From: Methanoculleus chikugoensis
GTDB lineage: Archaea > Halobacteriota > Methanomicrobia > Methanomicrobiales > Methanoculleaceae
Reading direction: 5' to 3'
Assembly: GCF_900095385.1 (NCBI RefSeq)
Contig: NZ_FMID01000035.1
Span: 1-63,156 of the forward strand
Length of the DNA: 63,156 nt
The translations under genes were made by a program, and so were the position numbers. Under the pieces are notes generated by a model that was given only the letters and a program-made list of their open reading frames with translations, had not been told where the DNA came from and made no database searches. Below are positions 42,820-52,263 of this stretch, piece after piece. How positions within the stretch are numbered: the stretch's first letter is position 1; each line of letters begins with the position of its first letter.

Positions 42820-43431
42820 ATGGATTCGGCGGACGGCGGTCTCACGGTGCTCGAAGGAGCGATCCTCTGCATCGTGGCGGTTCTCCTTGCCGTGCTTGCG
42901 GCCCACGCCCTGAACGCTCCCCCCGGCCATCCGGGTGGCCTCGTCTACTCTGCCCTCCAGGAGACCGGGGAATGCCTGATGGTCTCCGGAGATGTCTACG
43001 GCTACGCGCTCGCCGAAAGATCCGTCGACGGCGTCGCCCTCGTCTGCGACCGGCCCGACCCGGCACGGATGGGATCGGTCTCCTGCAGCGTCCGCCTCTT
43101 CGTCGGCGATATGGGAAGCGTCGATATCGGCTGCGCCGTGGTCGAGGTCGCCACCTCCGGAGGAACCGAGCGCCTCGATAGAACTGCCGGAGCGCCGATA
43201 TGGCCCGGGAACTGGACGATCGTCAGGGTGGGGCACACGATCCCGTTTCTGCAGGCTGACGACGATACGCTCCTTGAACCCGGGGAGCGGTTCGACCTGG
43301 TCGTCTATCCCTCCCGGCCGCTTACGTCCGGCGAGAAGTTCCTGATCCGCATCGTCCCGCCCGGCGGCGTCCCGCTCACGGTGGAGCGGGTCGTGCCGCC
43401 CCGGATCACGCCGGTGATGGATCTCGGCTGA
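42820..43431 (+). CDS. secreted protein with archaellin/pilin-like N-terminus
   Basis: 203 residues. The start MDSADGGLTVLEGAILCIVAV resembles a class III signal: a short charged leader, G-G, then a hydrophobic helix with E near its start, as in archaellins and type IV pilins. The rest is beta-rich (P-G-E-R-F-D-L-V-V-Y-P near residue 150) and ends P-V-M-D-L-G. A TATA box (TATATATCC, about 42791) sits 29 bases before the ATG, implying a leaderless transcript. It is a single copy with no archaellum genes nearby. Confidence 0.7.
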   Translation: MDSADGGLTVLEGAILCIVAVLLAVLAAHALNAPPGHPGGLVYSALQETGECLMVSGDVYGYALAERSVDGVALVCDRPDPARMGSVSCSVRLFVGDMGSVDIGCAVVEVATSGGTERLDRTAGAPIWPGNWTIVRVGHTIPFLQADDDTLLEPGERFDLVVYPSRPLTSGEKFLIRIVPPGGVPLTVERVVPPRITPVMDLG

Positions 43432-43478
43432 AAACACCCTTCAGCAGACTTTTATAGCCGAAAGCCGACTCATTCCCT

Positions 43479-43937
43479 ATGCTTGCAGAGGGGATCGCTC
43501 TCGGCTGGATTCTGATCGTGCTCGGGGCGGTACTGCTCCTGGTGGAGGTCTACCAGCCCGGGTATTTCATCGCCGTCCCTGCGACGGTCCTGATCATCCT
43601 CGGCGTCCTCCTCCTCCTCGGCGTCGACATCCTCACGTCCCCCTGGGGCCTCGTTGTCGGGGTTCTCGCGGCGATCGTCGCGGCCTCGGTCACCGTATGG
43701 CTCTATGGCCGTCTCACGCCCGGCCATGAACCGCCGAGGACGCTCTCCCGGGACTCGCTCGTCGGTCTCGAGGGGACGGTGGTCGCCCCGGTCGATCCGG
43801 AGACGCTCGCGGGGAAGGTGCTGCTCGGGAGCATGGAGTGGAGCGCCCGATCTGAATCGGGAGAGATCCCGGTCGGGAGAAAAGTTATCGTCGTTCGCTC
43901 CGAAGGGGTGCACGTCGTCGTAAAGGAGGTAGTTTAG
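43479..43937 (+). CDS. NfeD-like membrane protein
   Basis: 152 residues. Three hydrophobic helices (about 8-25, 31-48, 55-75) precede a soluble OB-fold domain beginning R-D-S-L-V-G-L-E-G-T-V-V. This short NfeD form lacks the serine protease domain of long NfeD proteins. The stomatin gene follows after one base, the standard NfeD/stomatin pair. TATA-like CTTTTATAG lies at about 43448-43456. Confidence 0.92.
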   Translation: MLAEGIALGWILIVLGAVLLLVEVYQPGYFIAVPATVLIILGVLLLLGVDILTSPWGLVVGVLAAIVAASVTVWLYGRLTPGHEPPRTLSRDSLVGLEGTVVAPVDPETLAGKVLLGSMEWSARSESGEIPVGRKVIVVRSEGVHVVVKEVV

Positions 43938-43938
43938 A

Positions 43939-45030
43939 ATGCTTTTAACCGGAGAATTCCCATGGACCGGGCTTATCACGGTCTTTCTCATCATCGTCAT
44001 CATCATCATCTTCGCTCGTGGCGTGGTGATCGTCCAGCCGTACGAACAGGGGCTCCAGATCCGTCTGGGCCGGTACATCGGGAGGATGAACCCCGGTTTC
44101 CGGTGGGTGGTCCCGTTGATCACGGTGGTCAAGAAACTCGACCTCCGGACCGAGGTGATGGACGTCCCGCGGCAGGAGGTGATCACGAAGGACAACTCCC
44201 CGACGAACGTCGACGCCATCGTCTACGTTCGGGTGATCGATCCCGAGAAGGCCTACTTCGAGGTGATGAACTACCGGTCGGCGACGGTGGCGCTGGCGCA
44301 GACGAGTCTCCGGGGGATCATCGGCGACATGGAGCTCGACGAGGTCCTCTACAACCGGGACGTCATCAACGCCCGCCTCCGGGATATCCTGGACCGGGAG
44401 ACCGATGCCTGGGGCGTGAAGGTCGAGCGGGTGGAGATCAAGGAGGTCGACCCGGTGGGCGCGGTCAAGCAGGCGATGACCGAGCAGACCGCGGCCGAGC
44501 GTGAGCGGCGTGCGGCGATCCTCCGTGCGGACGGCGAGAAGCGGGCGGCGATCCTGCGGGCGGAGGGGAACCGGCAGAGCATCATCCTGGAAGCCGAGGG
44601 CGAGCGGCAGAGCAAGATCCTGCGGGCCGAGGGTGAACGGTTATCAAGGATCCTGCAGGCGCAGGGCGAGGCGCAGGGACTGCGCATCCTCTCGGTCGGC
44701 GCCCGGCCGCTTGATAAGCGGGCGATCACGGTCCTCTCGCTCGACGCTCTAAAGCAGATGGCCGGGGGTCAGGCGACGAAGATCATATTCCCGTTCGAAC
44801 TCTCGAGCGTCGTCAAGCAGGCCGCGGAGTACCTCGGCGCCACCGCCGAGGCCGCAGAGGTTCCGGAAGGGACGGAACTGCCGTCGGAGGATATTCTCGG
44901 GGAGATCCCGGGCCCGGAGGCGCTCCGGGCCGCGGAAGAGGCGGCAAAGAGCATCGAGACCGACATCGACGTAGAGATACAGAAGAAGTCGACCGACCTG
45001 ATGCGACAGGGTGGGGACGAGGGGCTGTAG
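43939..45030 (+). CDS. stomatin/prohibitin-like SPFH-domain protein
   Basis: 363 residues. An N-terminal membrane helix (about 8-28) is followed by the SPFH domain (V-I-V-Q-P-Y-E-Q-G-L near residue 31; D-V-P-R-Q-E-V-I-T-K-D-N near residue 74). A helical segment with repeated R-A-x-G-E-R/K near residues 195-245 promotes oligomerisation, then a Glu-rich tail. These proteins form large membrane-associated rings with NfeD partners and organise membrane domains or regulate proteolysis. Confidence 0.95.
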   Translation: MLLTGEFPWTGLITVFLIIVIIIIFARGVVIVQPYEQGLQIRLGRYIGRMNPGFRWVVPLITVVKKLDLRTEVMDVPRQEVITKDNSPTNVDAIVYVRVIDPEKAYFEVMNYRSATVALAQTSLRGIIGDMELDEVLYNRDVINARLRDILDRETDAWGVKVERVEIKEVDPVGAVKQAMTEQTAAERERRAAILRADGEKRAAILRAEGNRQSIILEAEGERQSKILRAEGERLSRILQAQGEAQGLRILSVGARPLDKRAITVLSLDALKQMAGGQATKIIFPFELSSVVKQAAEYLGATAEAAEVPEGTELPSEDILGEIPGPEALRAAEEAAKSIETDIDVEIQKKSTDLMRQGGDEGL

Positions 45031-45222
45031 GCCCGTCTCTCCCTGTTTCCGGACACGGCCATATCCCGGTACAACCTGCGCCGGCGGGGGCACGCGCCCG
45101 GCGTGAGCGGTCTTCGATACCTCGAGTGAAATGTTTCCACTAGTGCTATTTTTTGCTTTAATCTATCGTGCTTCCCCGGTTCAAAACGAAATGGTTATTC
45201 TTCATCTCATAAAGTAAATCCT

Positions 45223-46482
45223 ATGCGAAACGTTTCAGCAGCATTCGTACTTCTTCTCCTTGCAGCGGCAGTCCTTGCCTGCGGGTGTATGGGGCCGGAT
45301 ACGCCCCCCGCAGGGCCGGAGGCCGTTCAGGATATCGTCGTCGGCGCCCTCCTGCCGCGTTCCGGCGAGTACGCCGGGGGCGGGGAGGCGAGCCGGGTCG
45401 CCCTCGAGGTGGCTGCCGCGGATATCAACGACTACTTTGCCTCGATCGACTCGGACCAGCGTGTCGGGATCATCATCGAGGACACAAAGGCCGATCCCGC
45501 CATAGCGCTCGCGAAACTCCAGGCGCTTGAAGAGCAGGACGTCCGGATCGTCATCGGGCCCGGCACCAGCGCCGAGCTTGAGGCGGTCAGGACGTATGCA
45601 GACGAGCACGGGATCATCCTGATCAGCACCATGAGCACGGCGCCGTCGCTTGCGATCGCGGGCGACAACGTCTACCGGTTCGTGCCGCCGGATACCTACC
45701 AGGCCGACGTCATGGCATACTACCTGAGAAAGCAGGGGGTTACGGCAATCGTACCGGTCTGGCGCGGTGACGTCTGGGGCGACGAACTGGAGAAGCTGAC
45801 GGCTGCGGCGTTTGCAAGGAGAGGGGGCAACGTCCTCGACGGCGTCCGGTACACACCGGGTCAGGAGTACGGCGCGATAGCGGCGGATCTCGATGCCCGG
45901 GTGGCCCGGGCGATCGCGGCGCCCGGGAGAGAGAAGGTCGCCGTCTACCTGGTCAGCCTCGACGAGGCGGACAGGATCATGGAGGCGGCTATAGCGACAG
46001 AGAACCTGCCGAAGGTCCGGTGGTACGGGTGCGACGGCAGCGTCCTCCTCGATTCGCTCGCGACAGGCGAGCCCGCCCGCTTTGCGGAGCAGACGAAGTT
46101 CACCTGCCCGGCGCTCTGGAACCAGGAGAGTGTCGCGTCGAACACGGCCACCATCCAGAAGATGCGGGAACTCCTCGGGCGGCATCCCGACGGTTACGGC
46201 CTCGCGACCTATGATGCGCTCTGGATCGTCGCCATGGCGCGGACAGAGACCGATACTGCGGACGTCGCCATGCTGAAGACCGCACTTGAGAGAACCGCAG
46301 AGGAGTCCGGAGGACCCCTCTTCGGGCCGGCGCACCTGAACAGTGCCGGCGACCTGTCGAGCGCGCACTACACCTTCTGGACGGTGAGTGCCGACGGCAT
46401 CGCCTACCGGTGGGTGCCGGTCGTCCAGTACGGCGTCGCGTCGGCAGGCGCCACCCCGGAACTCGAGTGGGTCGGCGCCTGA
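45223..46482 (+). CDS. periplasmic-binding-type lipoprotein (Leu/Ile/Val-like)
   Basis: 419 residues. A signal peptide with lipobox A-C-G-C at about residues 20-23 precedes a type 1 periplasmic binding fold: V-G-A-L-L-P-R-S-G near residue 43, I-G-P-G-T-S near residue 107 and G-L-A-T-Y-D-A-L-W near residue 325. It would capture an amino-acid-like ligand outside the cell. No permease or ATPase gene is adjacent, so it is an orphan binding protein or feeds a distant transporter or receptor. Confidence 0.9.
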   Translation: MRNVSAAFVLLLLAAAVLACGCMGPDTPPAGPEAVQDIVVGALLPRSGEYAGGGEASRVALEVAAADINDYFASIDSDQRVGIIIEDTKADPAIALAKLQALEEQDVRIVIGPGTSAELEAVRTYADEHGIILISTMSTAPSLAIAGDNVYRFVPPDTYQADVMAYYLRKQGVTAIVPVWRGDVWGDELEKLTAAAFARRGGNVLDGVRYTPGQEYGAIAADLDARVARAIAAPGREKVAVYLVSLDEADRIMEAAIATENLPKVRWYGCDGSVLLDSLATGEPARFAEQTKFTCPALWNQESVASNTATIQKMRELLGRHPDGYGLATYDALWIVAMARTETDTADVAMLKTALERTAEESGGPLFGPAHLNSAGDLSSAHYTFWTVSADGIAYRWVPVVQYGVASAGATPELEWVGA

Positions 46483-46501
46483 GTGCCGATACCACCCCTG
46501 A

Positions 46502-46509
46502 TTTTTTTT
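46502..46509 (+). terminator. T-run after binding-protein gene
   Basis: Eight T in a row begin 20 bases after the stop codon, a typical archaeal terminator. Confidence 0.5.
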
Positions 46510-46531
46510 CTTTGATGCAACGATCCCGTCT

Positions 46532-46690
46532 TCAGTTTCTGCCGAACAGGATGCTGCCGAGCGATATGGCAACGTAAATGAGCGCAATGCTCATGAGAAA
46601 ATTGAATCCGCCTATTAATGGCGATGGGTCTGCAACACCGGTAGTATGGATCGCTATGGCATCGGTAGCGTGGGTGACGATGGCCTGCAG
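46532..46690 (-). pseudogene. small membrane-protein frame lacking a standard start
   Basis: A minus-strand frame reads L-Q-A-I-V-T-H-A-T-D-A-I-A-I-H, then P-L-I-G-G-F-N-F-L-M-S-I-A-L-I-Y-V-A-I-S and ends G-S-I-L-F-G-R-N. The composition, with one clean membrane helix, looks like a real protein and unlike GC-rich shadow frames. No ATG, GTG or TTG lies at its beginning; the first usable codon is CTG at 46690. Either an unusual start or a broken remnant. The surrounding 46510-46862 holds no other gene that I can see. Confidence 0.35.
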
Positions 46691-46852
46691 GTATCGGTTG
46701 TGTCGGCGGTTTGAAGAACCTCATCGGCCGGCATCAAAGTATGTTGAAGCCCGCGGTGCGCCGGGATTGGGGATCATAGCATCGCCTGATGGCGATCTTC
46801 GCTCTTGAAATACTTAATGGCCTCTCCTGCGCTGCCCTGACGGGTAGGGGGC

Positions 46853-46859
46853 AAAAAAA
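46853..46859 (-). terminator. T-run after site-2 protease gene
   Basis: On the minus strand seven T follow the protease stop codon within ten bases, preceded by a GC-rich stretch. Confidence 0.45.
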
Positions 46860-46862
46860 GGG

Positions 46863-48194
46863 TTACCCCATCGTCATCACGAACCGCAACGCCGCGACGA
46901 TCATCGGCATCGTGATGAGGAGGATCAGCATCACCGTCACGAACCCGCTGATCGAGGCGATGACCCGCTGCGCGTATTGAGACCAGCCCCGCCGCTCGAA
47001 GAACCGTTCCACGCCTTCCTTCATCATGTAGCCGCCGTCGAGCGGGACGATCGGTATGGCGTTGAACATCCCGACCAGCAGGTTGAACCACCCCGTCCAG
47101 AAGAGGAGGTGAACCGTGCCCCAGAAGAGAGGGAACGGCTCCTCCCAGGCGATCTGCTCGGGGGTGTCGGTGAGCAGGATCGCGAGCTGCTGGGAGTTGC
47201 TCTGGATGAAGGCGTCGATCGGGGCTATCGTCAGGTAGAGGGGCGCGAGAAGCCCGAGATCCGCGATATTCCCGATATGCTCCTTCACCGCGGGAGCATT
47301 GTAGTAGTAGACCCCCATGAACCCGGAGTCCCGGTCGCCGTCGAGCGCTTCCGGCCATTCATCCAGGGTAAGGGTGTAGGTGCTCTCAACCCCGTCCTTT
47401 GCGGCCGTCAGCGTGACCGTCTCCCCCGGGCGCGTCCCGTCCATGATCGCCGCCACCTCTTCCTGGCCTGCCACGGGAACCCCGTTTATGCTCGTGATGA
47501 CCGAGTAGCCGGGAAGCCCCGCGTCGGCCGCGGGGTAGTCCTGGTAGACCCCCTGGACGAGCGGAACCGCAAGAGGCGTCGCCATCCCCACGAGGAGGAA
47601 CATCGCCGCAAAGCACGCGAGCCCGAAGACGATGTTGTTCGTGATCCCGGCGCCGAACATCCGGATCTTCGGCATCCCCTTCGCCGCTTCCACATCCTCC
47701 TCTTCGGGCTCGACGAACGCCCCTATCGGGACGACGGCGATGAGGAGACCCATGCTCTTCACTCGCATATCCTCGACCCGGGCGAGGATGGCGTGGCCGA
47801 ACTCGTGGATGACGATCGTGAGGAGGAGGCCGAGGACGACGGCCGCGGTGATCGGGATCGCCTGGTTGACGCCCGGTATCGCGAGGAGGTTTCTCGGGTC
47901 GTAGATCCCGGTCGGCTCCGGGGTGTGCACCAGATACTGGGGAACGGCGACGAGCAGGGCGAGGGTCATGAAGGCCGAGACCACGACGACCAGCAGGACC
48001 CCGAGCGTCGCGTAGGCCCGGAGCGGGCGCCGGAACTTCCGGAACCAGTCGAAGAAGCCGACCCGCTCGGTCTTGATGGCAAGGATCGGGCCAAAGAACA
48101 TGACGTGATCCTTGAACAGTCCTCGTTCACGGATGTAGTAGGCTATCAGGAGGTATGCCGCGACGAGGAGAAGGAGTATCTGGAGCCAGTTCAT
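46863..48194 (-). CDS. site-2 protease family (M50) intramembrane metalloprotease with PDZ
   Basis: 443 residues from MNWLQILLLLVAA. The zinc motif H-E-F-G-H is near residue 129, and N-A-I-P-I-V-P-L-D-G-G near residue 378 supplies the third ligand. A PDZ-like domain (about 215-290, with G-Y-S-V-I-T-S-I-N-G) lies between. Several membrane helices flank these. It cleaves membrane-embedded regulators or signal remnants; its substrate is unknown. It is 37 bases beyond RNase HII. Confidence 0.93.
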   Translation of the reverse strand: MNWLQILLLLVAAYLLIAYYIRERGLFKDHVMFFGPILAIKTERVGFFDWFRKFRRPLRAYATLGVLLVVVVSAFMTLALLVAVPQYLVHTPEPTGIYDPRNLLAIPGVNQAIPITAAVVLGLLLTIVIHEFGHAILARVEDMRVKSMGLLIAVVPIGAFVEPEEEDVEAAKGMPKIRMFGAGITNNIVFGLACFAAMFLLVGMATPLAVPLVQGVYQDYPAADAGLPGYSVITSINGVPVAGQEEVAAIMDGTRPGETVTLTAAKDGVESTYTLTLDEWPEALDGDRDSGFMGVYYYNAPAVKEHIGNIADLGLLAPLYLTIAPIDAFIQSNSQQLAILLTDTPEQIAWEEPFPLFWGTVHLLFWTGWFNLLVGMFNAIPIVPLDGGYMMKEGVERFFERRGWSQYAQRVIASISGFVTVMLILLITMPMIVAALRFVMTMG

Positions 48195-48231
48195 CACTCA
48201 CGGTTAGGGCGCGTGAGGCATAAAATCTTGG

Positions 48232-48861
48232 TCAGGCAAAATCCTGCATCGTTGTCTGACAGAGGTTCGTGACCGTCTTCCAGCTCCGGCGGGCGCAGGG
48301 CGGTGGGCTCCCGTGATCCCGGATGTAGCCCCGGAGGAACTCGATGGTCACGGTGTCGGAGGGGTAACCGCTCCCGATCGTTCCGTACTGCTGCTCGAGT
48401 TCCCGGATCGCCCGGTCACGGGTGACTTTCGCGACGACGCTCGCAGCGCCGACGATCTTGTGCCGGGCGTCGGCGCGGTGTTCGGCGACGATCCTGCAGG
48501 GGAAGTCGAGAAGCCCCGCGACCGTCTGCCCGTAGCGTTCCGCGTTCACGTCGCAGGCGTCCACGTAGGCGTACTCCGGCTGGAGCCCCCTGATCGCCTC
48601 GGCGTGAAGTTCGGCGACGCAGGTGTTCATGCTCATCCTGCTCCGGGCATCGTCGATTCCGGAGGCGTCGATGGTGACGATCGCTATCGAAAAATCGCGG
48701 AAGAGAATCTCGTAGAGCGCCTCGCGCTGTCTCGGCCGGAGCACCTTCGAGTCGCGGATGGGAAGATCCGCAAGATCCTCGATCTCGCGGCACCCGACGG
48801 CGGCGACGACCATCGGGCCGAGAACCGAGCCTTTCCCCGCTTCGTCCACCCCGCAGATCAC
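48232..48861 (-). CDS. rnhB: ribonuclease HII
   Basis: About 209 residues from the GTG at 48861; a TTG at 48891 would add ten residues. The active-site D-E-A-G-K-G is at the extreme N-terminus, with D-S-K near residue 39 and D-A-C-D near residue 103. It removes RNA from RNA-DNA hybrids. An AAATACC element about 27 bases upstream supports leaderless GTG use. The TrkA gene begins on the other strand 53 bases away. Confidence 0.95.
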   Translation of the reverse strand: MICGVDEAGKGSVLGPMVVAAVGCREIEDLADLPIRDSKVLRPRQREALYEILFRDFSIAIVTIDASGIDDARSRMSMNTCVAELHAEAIRGLQPEYAYVDACDVNAERYGQTVAGLLDFPCRIVAEHRADARHKIVGAASVVAKVTRDRAIRELEQQYGTIGSGYPSDTVTIEFLRGYIRDHGSPPPCARRSWKTVTNLCQTTMQDFA

Positions 48862-48914
48862 ATAAGGTGGTTTATTCGCAAGGTATTTCAATGCTGGCGG
48901 TTGAATCCAGATGG

Positions 48915-49580
48915 ATGTACACCATCATCGTCGGCCTTGGCGGAATCGGCCGGAATCTGACTGCGATCGCCGTGAACGCCGGCGACTCCGTGGTGGTGAT
49001 CGACCAGGACGAGGAACGTGCGAGCGATATCCTGGAGCACTACGACGTTCTCGCCATCACCGGGAACGCGACCGACAAATCGGTGCTCGAGGACGCGGGG
49101 ATCGACCGGGCCGATGCCCTGGTCGCCACGACGAGTGACGATGCGGTGAACCTGATGACCTGCTGGCTCGCGAAACGTTACGACGTCGGCAACGTCGTCT
49201 CGATCGTCAACCAGAAAGAGCACTCCGATCTCTTCAACGAGGTCGGCGTCCGGATCAGCGAGAATCCCGACGAGCTGGTGGCGACCCGTCTCTATTACTG
49301 GACGAAGAGCCCGAACCTCCAGCAGGTCGCCTCGATCCCCGGCGGCACCATCTTCGAGATCGTCGCCGACGAGGGTGCACCGATCGTCGATCACGAGATC
49401 CGCGAACTCGAGGTCCGGGATTTTGTCTTCATCGCCATCCGGCGTGCGGGAGGCGACCTGATCATCCCTAGCGGCACCGTCCGTATTCGGCCGGGCGACG
49501 TCATCACGGTCTTCACGAAAAAAGAAGCGGAAGCGGAGACCTTAAAGACCCTCAACAAGCAGCTGATACGCTCAGGATAG
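48915..49580 (+). CDS. trkA: TrkA-type potassium uptake regulator
   Basis: 221 residues. The RCK-N NAD-binding fold starts G-L-G-G-I-G near residue 8, with I-D-Q-D-E-E near residue 31 and the RCK-C domain from about residue 135. It gates a Trk/Ktr potassium channel from the cytoplasm. No TrkH channel gene is adjacent. The ATG at 48915 was chosen over longer in-frame starts that would run into RNase HII. The 3' end overlaps the convergent reductase by nine bases. Confidence 0.92.
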   Translation: MYTIIVGLGGIGRNLTAIAVNAGDSVVVIDQDEERASDILEHYDVLAITGNATDKSVLEDAGIDRADALVATTSDDAVNLMTCWLAKRYDVGNVVSIVNQKEHSDLFNEVGVRISENPDELVATRLYYWTKSPNLQQVASIPGGTIFEIVADEGAPIVDHEIRELEVRDFVFIAIRRAGGDLIIPSGTVRIRPGDVITVFTKKEAEAETLKTLNKQLIRSG

Positions 49581-50768
49581 CGCATCTTTCAGTGCTTTGA
49601 GTTCGAGGAGCAGTTTCGGGTTCCGCGTGATCAGTTCCATGATGAGAGCCCGGACCGAGAACTCTTTGAGGCTGATATTGGCGATCGATTCCGCGAGGGT
49701 GTTGAGTTTTGCATCGTCGAGGGTGACGAAGTACTCCTTGACCTTGTAGTTCCGCTCGATGCCTGCGCCCATCTTTGATGCCCGCCACTCCGCATCGTAA
49801 GGCATCAGCGCCTCCTTCGAGCAGTTGCCCGCTTCGATGCATCTTGAGGCAACCTGGGCGGCGAGCCGTCCGGTATACATGGCGTTCCCTATCCCGCCGC
49901 CGGTGATGGGATCGACGACCCTCGCCGCGTCCCCGGCGACCATGAGCCCATCGGCGACCGTGCAGGCGAGCGGCCGGCAGACCGGGACACCGCCCGCGAT
50001 CGCCTCGATCGTCTTCCCCTCGGGGAAGTTCTTTGCGACAAACCGATCCAGATAGTCCTTTGCCCGGGACCCGTCCCGGCTCTTGCGGCCGGAGATGCCG
50101 ATCCCGACGTTTGCCGTCCGGTCGCCCTTCGGGAAGACCCAGAGGTAGCCTTCGGGCGCAATATCGTTGCCCAGGTAGAAATCCGTCGAGCCTGCGTCGA
50201 TATCGATATCGGTCATCAGGTACTGGGCGCAGCTCATCATCTCCCGGAGGGGGACGACGGTATCGAGCCCGGCCCGGCGGGCGAACTGCGCTTCCGTGCC
50301 GTCGGCGGCGATGACCACCTCGGCCCGGATATCGGCGGGCGTGCCTGCCGAGAGCACCTTCGCGCCCCTGACCGCCCCGTTCTCCATGATCGGCTCGGTC
50401 GCACGGGTCTTGACGATCACGTCCGCCCCGGCCTCGGCCGCCTGCCAGACGAGTTCCCGGTCGAAGACCTTCCTGTCGAGGACGTAGCCAACCTCGTTTC
50501 CCGCCTTATCCTGTTCGAGGCTGATGGTGGTGCCGTTCGGCGCAATGAGTCGTGCCCGCTCGATATCGGCGGATATCCAGCGCGGGTCGGGCTTGACGAA
50601 CTCTTTTAAGAGTTCTTTGCCGATTCCCTCCGCGCACCGGACGGGCGTGCCGATGGCGGAGCGCTTTTCGATGATGCAGACCGAGTTTCCGGCTTCTGCT
50701 GCCGTCTTTGCTGCAAGGGCGCCGGCGGGCCCGCCCCCGATGACGAGGATATCGTAGTTATTCTTCAT
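49572..50768 (-). CDS. geranylgeranyl reductase (archaeal lipid saturation)
   Basis: 398 residues. G-G-G-P-A-G near residue 11 binds FAD, R-C-A-E-G-I-G near residue 44 is the active-site region with conserved Cys, and G-D-A-A-R near residue 287 with D-P-I-T-G-G-G-I close the FAD site. These enzymes saturate the geranylgeranyl chains of archaeol. The ferredoxin gene directly upstream overlaps its start and is the likely electron donor. Confidence 0.95.
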   Translation of the reverse strand: MKNNYDILVIGGGPAGALAAKTAAEAGNSVCIIEKRSAIGTPVRCAEGIGKELLKEFVKPDPRWISADIERARLIAPNGTTISLEQDKAGNEVGYVLDRKVFDRELVWQAAEAGADVIVKTRATEPIMENGAVRGAKVLSAGTPADIRAEVVIAADGTEAQFARRAGLDTVVPLREMMSCAQYLMTDIDIDAGSTDFYLGNDIAPEGYLWVFPKGDRTANVGIGISGRKSRDGSRAKDYLDRFVAKNFPEGKTIEAIAGGVPVCRPLACTVADGLMVAGDAARVVDPITGGGIGNAMYTGRLAAQVASRCIEAGNCSKEALMPYDAEWRASKMGAGIERNYKVKEYFVTLDDAKLNTLAESIANISLKEFSVRALIMELITRNPKLLLELKALKDALS

Positions 50769-50943
50769 GGACGACCTCCAGTGCTCCGAGCGGGCACGCC
50801 CGTGCGCAGATACCGCAGGCGATGCACTCCCGCTCAAGGCTGAGGTACGCGTCGATCAGCTCGAGCGCATCCTCGGGACAGACTGCGACGCAGGTGCCGC
50901 AGTATCCACACTTGTCTCGGTTTATCCTGAGCATTGTACTCAT
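50758..50943 (-). CDS. 2[4Fe-4S] ferredoxin
   Basis: 61 residues from [16 protein letters not shown]. Two clusters are formed by [12 protein letters not shown] and [12 protein letters not shown]. Its last 11 bases overlap the start of the geranylgeranyl reductase, so the pair is translationally linked; ferredoxin-driven reduction of geranylgeranyl chains fits known archaeal chemistry. A TATA-like CATAAAGG lies about 29 bases upstream. Confidence 0.93.
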   Translation of the reverse strand: MSTMLRINRDKCGYCGTCVAVCPEDALELIDAYLSLERECIACGICARACPLGALEVVHEE

Positions 50944-51080
50944 ATTGTCGTCTGTCCCGCAAAAACCTTTATGCTCCTCGTACAAGTTGCAGTACCTGAA
51001 TCTCTGCTCCTGATGCCGGATCGGCGCCCCGTCGTCCCGGCCTGCCCCGGGCCCGGGCGGTGCGACGGCCCACTGCTCCA

Positions 51081-51107
51081 TTAAATAGGAGTTAGCACAA
51101 ATTTATC
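51081..51107 (+). promoter_or_regulatory. AT-rich promoter of the cbi operon
   Basis: TTAAATA (51081-51087) and AAATTTATC (51099-51107) lie 18-44 bases before the cbiT start codon. No cobalamin riboswitch-like structure is visible in the short leader. Confidence 0.45.
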
Positions 51108-51124
51108 TGGTTAATGGGGATGCT

Positions 51125-51655
51125 ATGGAACTGAAGGGTGGGCCGACACAGGACGAGGTCATGGCCGTCTCGCTCGCAAAACTCGGCATCCTCCCGGGCG
51201 ACCGGGTGGCCGATATCGGGTGCGGGACGGGAAAGATCGCCGTCGCTCTATCGGAGACGGCGGAGCGGGTCTACGCGATCGACCGCCGATCGGAGGCGGT
51301 CGCGTATGCCCGGGAGGCGGCGACTCGCGCCGGCAGAGGTAACATCGAGTTCTTCGAGGGCGACGCGGTGGACGTGCTTGCCGACATCGGCCGTCTCGAC
51401 GCCGCCTTCGTCGGGGGGTCCCGCCGCCTGCCGGAGGTTCTCGATCTCCTCGCCGATCAGGTTCGGGGGAGGATTGTCGTGAATGCGGTGATGGTCGGGA
51501 CGCTTCAATCGGCGATAGCAAGCATGCAGCGCCTCGGGATCTTCGTCGAGGCCGTCCACCTCCAGGTCTCGCGGTCGGCCGGGATCGCCGGCGGAGTGAT
51601 GTTCAAACCGATCAATCCCGTCTACATCGTCGTCGGAGGTGCCGGATGCTCGTAG
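51125..51655 (+). CDS. cbiT: cobalt-precorrin-6B C15-methyltransferase/decarboxylase CbiT
   Basis: 176 residues. It is a class I SAM methyltransferase with V-A-D-I-G-C-G-T-G near residue 29 and A-I-D-R-R near residue 55. CbiT methylates C15 and decarboxylates the acetate side chain at C12. G-G-S near residue 97 and N-P-V-Y-I-V-V near the end fit CbiT. It opens the operon and overlaps cbiL by ten bases; the CbiE partner is the last gene. Confidence 0.93.
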   Translation: MELKGGPTQDEVMAVSLAKLGILPGDRVADIGCGTGKIAVALSETAERVYAIDRRSEAVAYAREAATRAGRGNIEFFEGDAVDVLADIGRLDAAFVGGSRRLPEVLDLLADQVRGRIVVNAVMVGTLQSAIASMQRLGIFVEAVHLQVSRSAGIAGGVMFKPINPVYIVVGGAGCS

Positions 51656-52263
51656 GCGTGGGGCTCGGCCCCGGCGACCCGGAACTCCTGACGCTCCGGG
51701 CGGTCAGGCTTCTAGGCGAATCCGCAGCGGTCTTTGTCCCCGGAAACCTTGCCTACGACCTGGTAAAACCCTACCGGCCCGATGCCGTCGTCCTCAACTT
51801 CCCGATGACAAACGACGAGGACTACATCCGAACGTGCATGGAAGAGAACGCCGACCGGATTGCGCCGCACGCAGAGGACGGTCTTACCGTATTCGGGATC
51901 ATCGGCGACCCGAACTTCTACTCGACCTTTTCACGGCTCTGCGAGGTGATTGCAACGCGATATCCCGAGATCACGTTCGCAACCGAGCCCGGGATCAGCT
52001 CCATCACCGCGTTTGCGTCGGTCGCAAACGTCCCGGTGGCCGGCGGGTTTCTTGTCTCTGACGGGAACGGGCCGGAGTCGCGGATCTTCATGAAAGTCAG
52101 GAAGCCGGCGGCGCTTGCGGCCTCCCTCTCGGAAGAGGGCTACTCGGAGTTCGTCCTCGTCGAGCGGATGTTCATGCCGGAGCAGCGGGTCTACCGGGGG
52201 GGCGAACTCCCCGAGAAGAGCGACTACTTCTCGATCCTTTTTGCGAGGCGGCCGCATGCATAA
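51646..52263 (+). CDS. cbiL: cobalt-factor II C20-methyltransferase CbiL
   Basis: 205 residues of the tetrapyrrole methylase fold. G-V-G-L-G-P-G-D-P-E-L-L-T at residues 3-15 is the SAM-binding motif, G-D-P-N-F-Y near residue 88 and E-P-G-I-S-S near residue 110 follow. Slightly short compared with many CbiL proteins. It methylates C20, the first peripheral methylation after cobalt insertion in the anaerobic pathway. Confidence 0.93.
   Translation: MLVGVGLGPGDPELLTLRAVRLLGESAAVFVPGNLAYDLVKPYRPDAVVLNFPMTNDEDYIRTCMEENADRIAPHAEDGLTVFGIIGDPNFYSTFSRLCEVIATRYPEITFATEPGISSITAFASVANVPVAGGFLVSDGNGPESRIFMKVRKPAALAASLSEEGYSEFVLVERMFMPEQRVYRGGELPEKSDYFSILFARRPHA

Noticed and set aside
51000-51124. Cobalamin riboswitch before the cbi operon
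   Set aside because: The gap holds an AT-rich promoter close to the start codon, leaving no room for a riboswitch, and archaeal cobalamin riboswitches are not expected.
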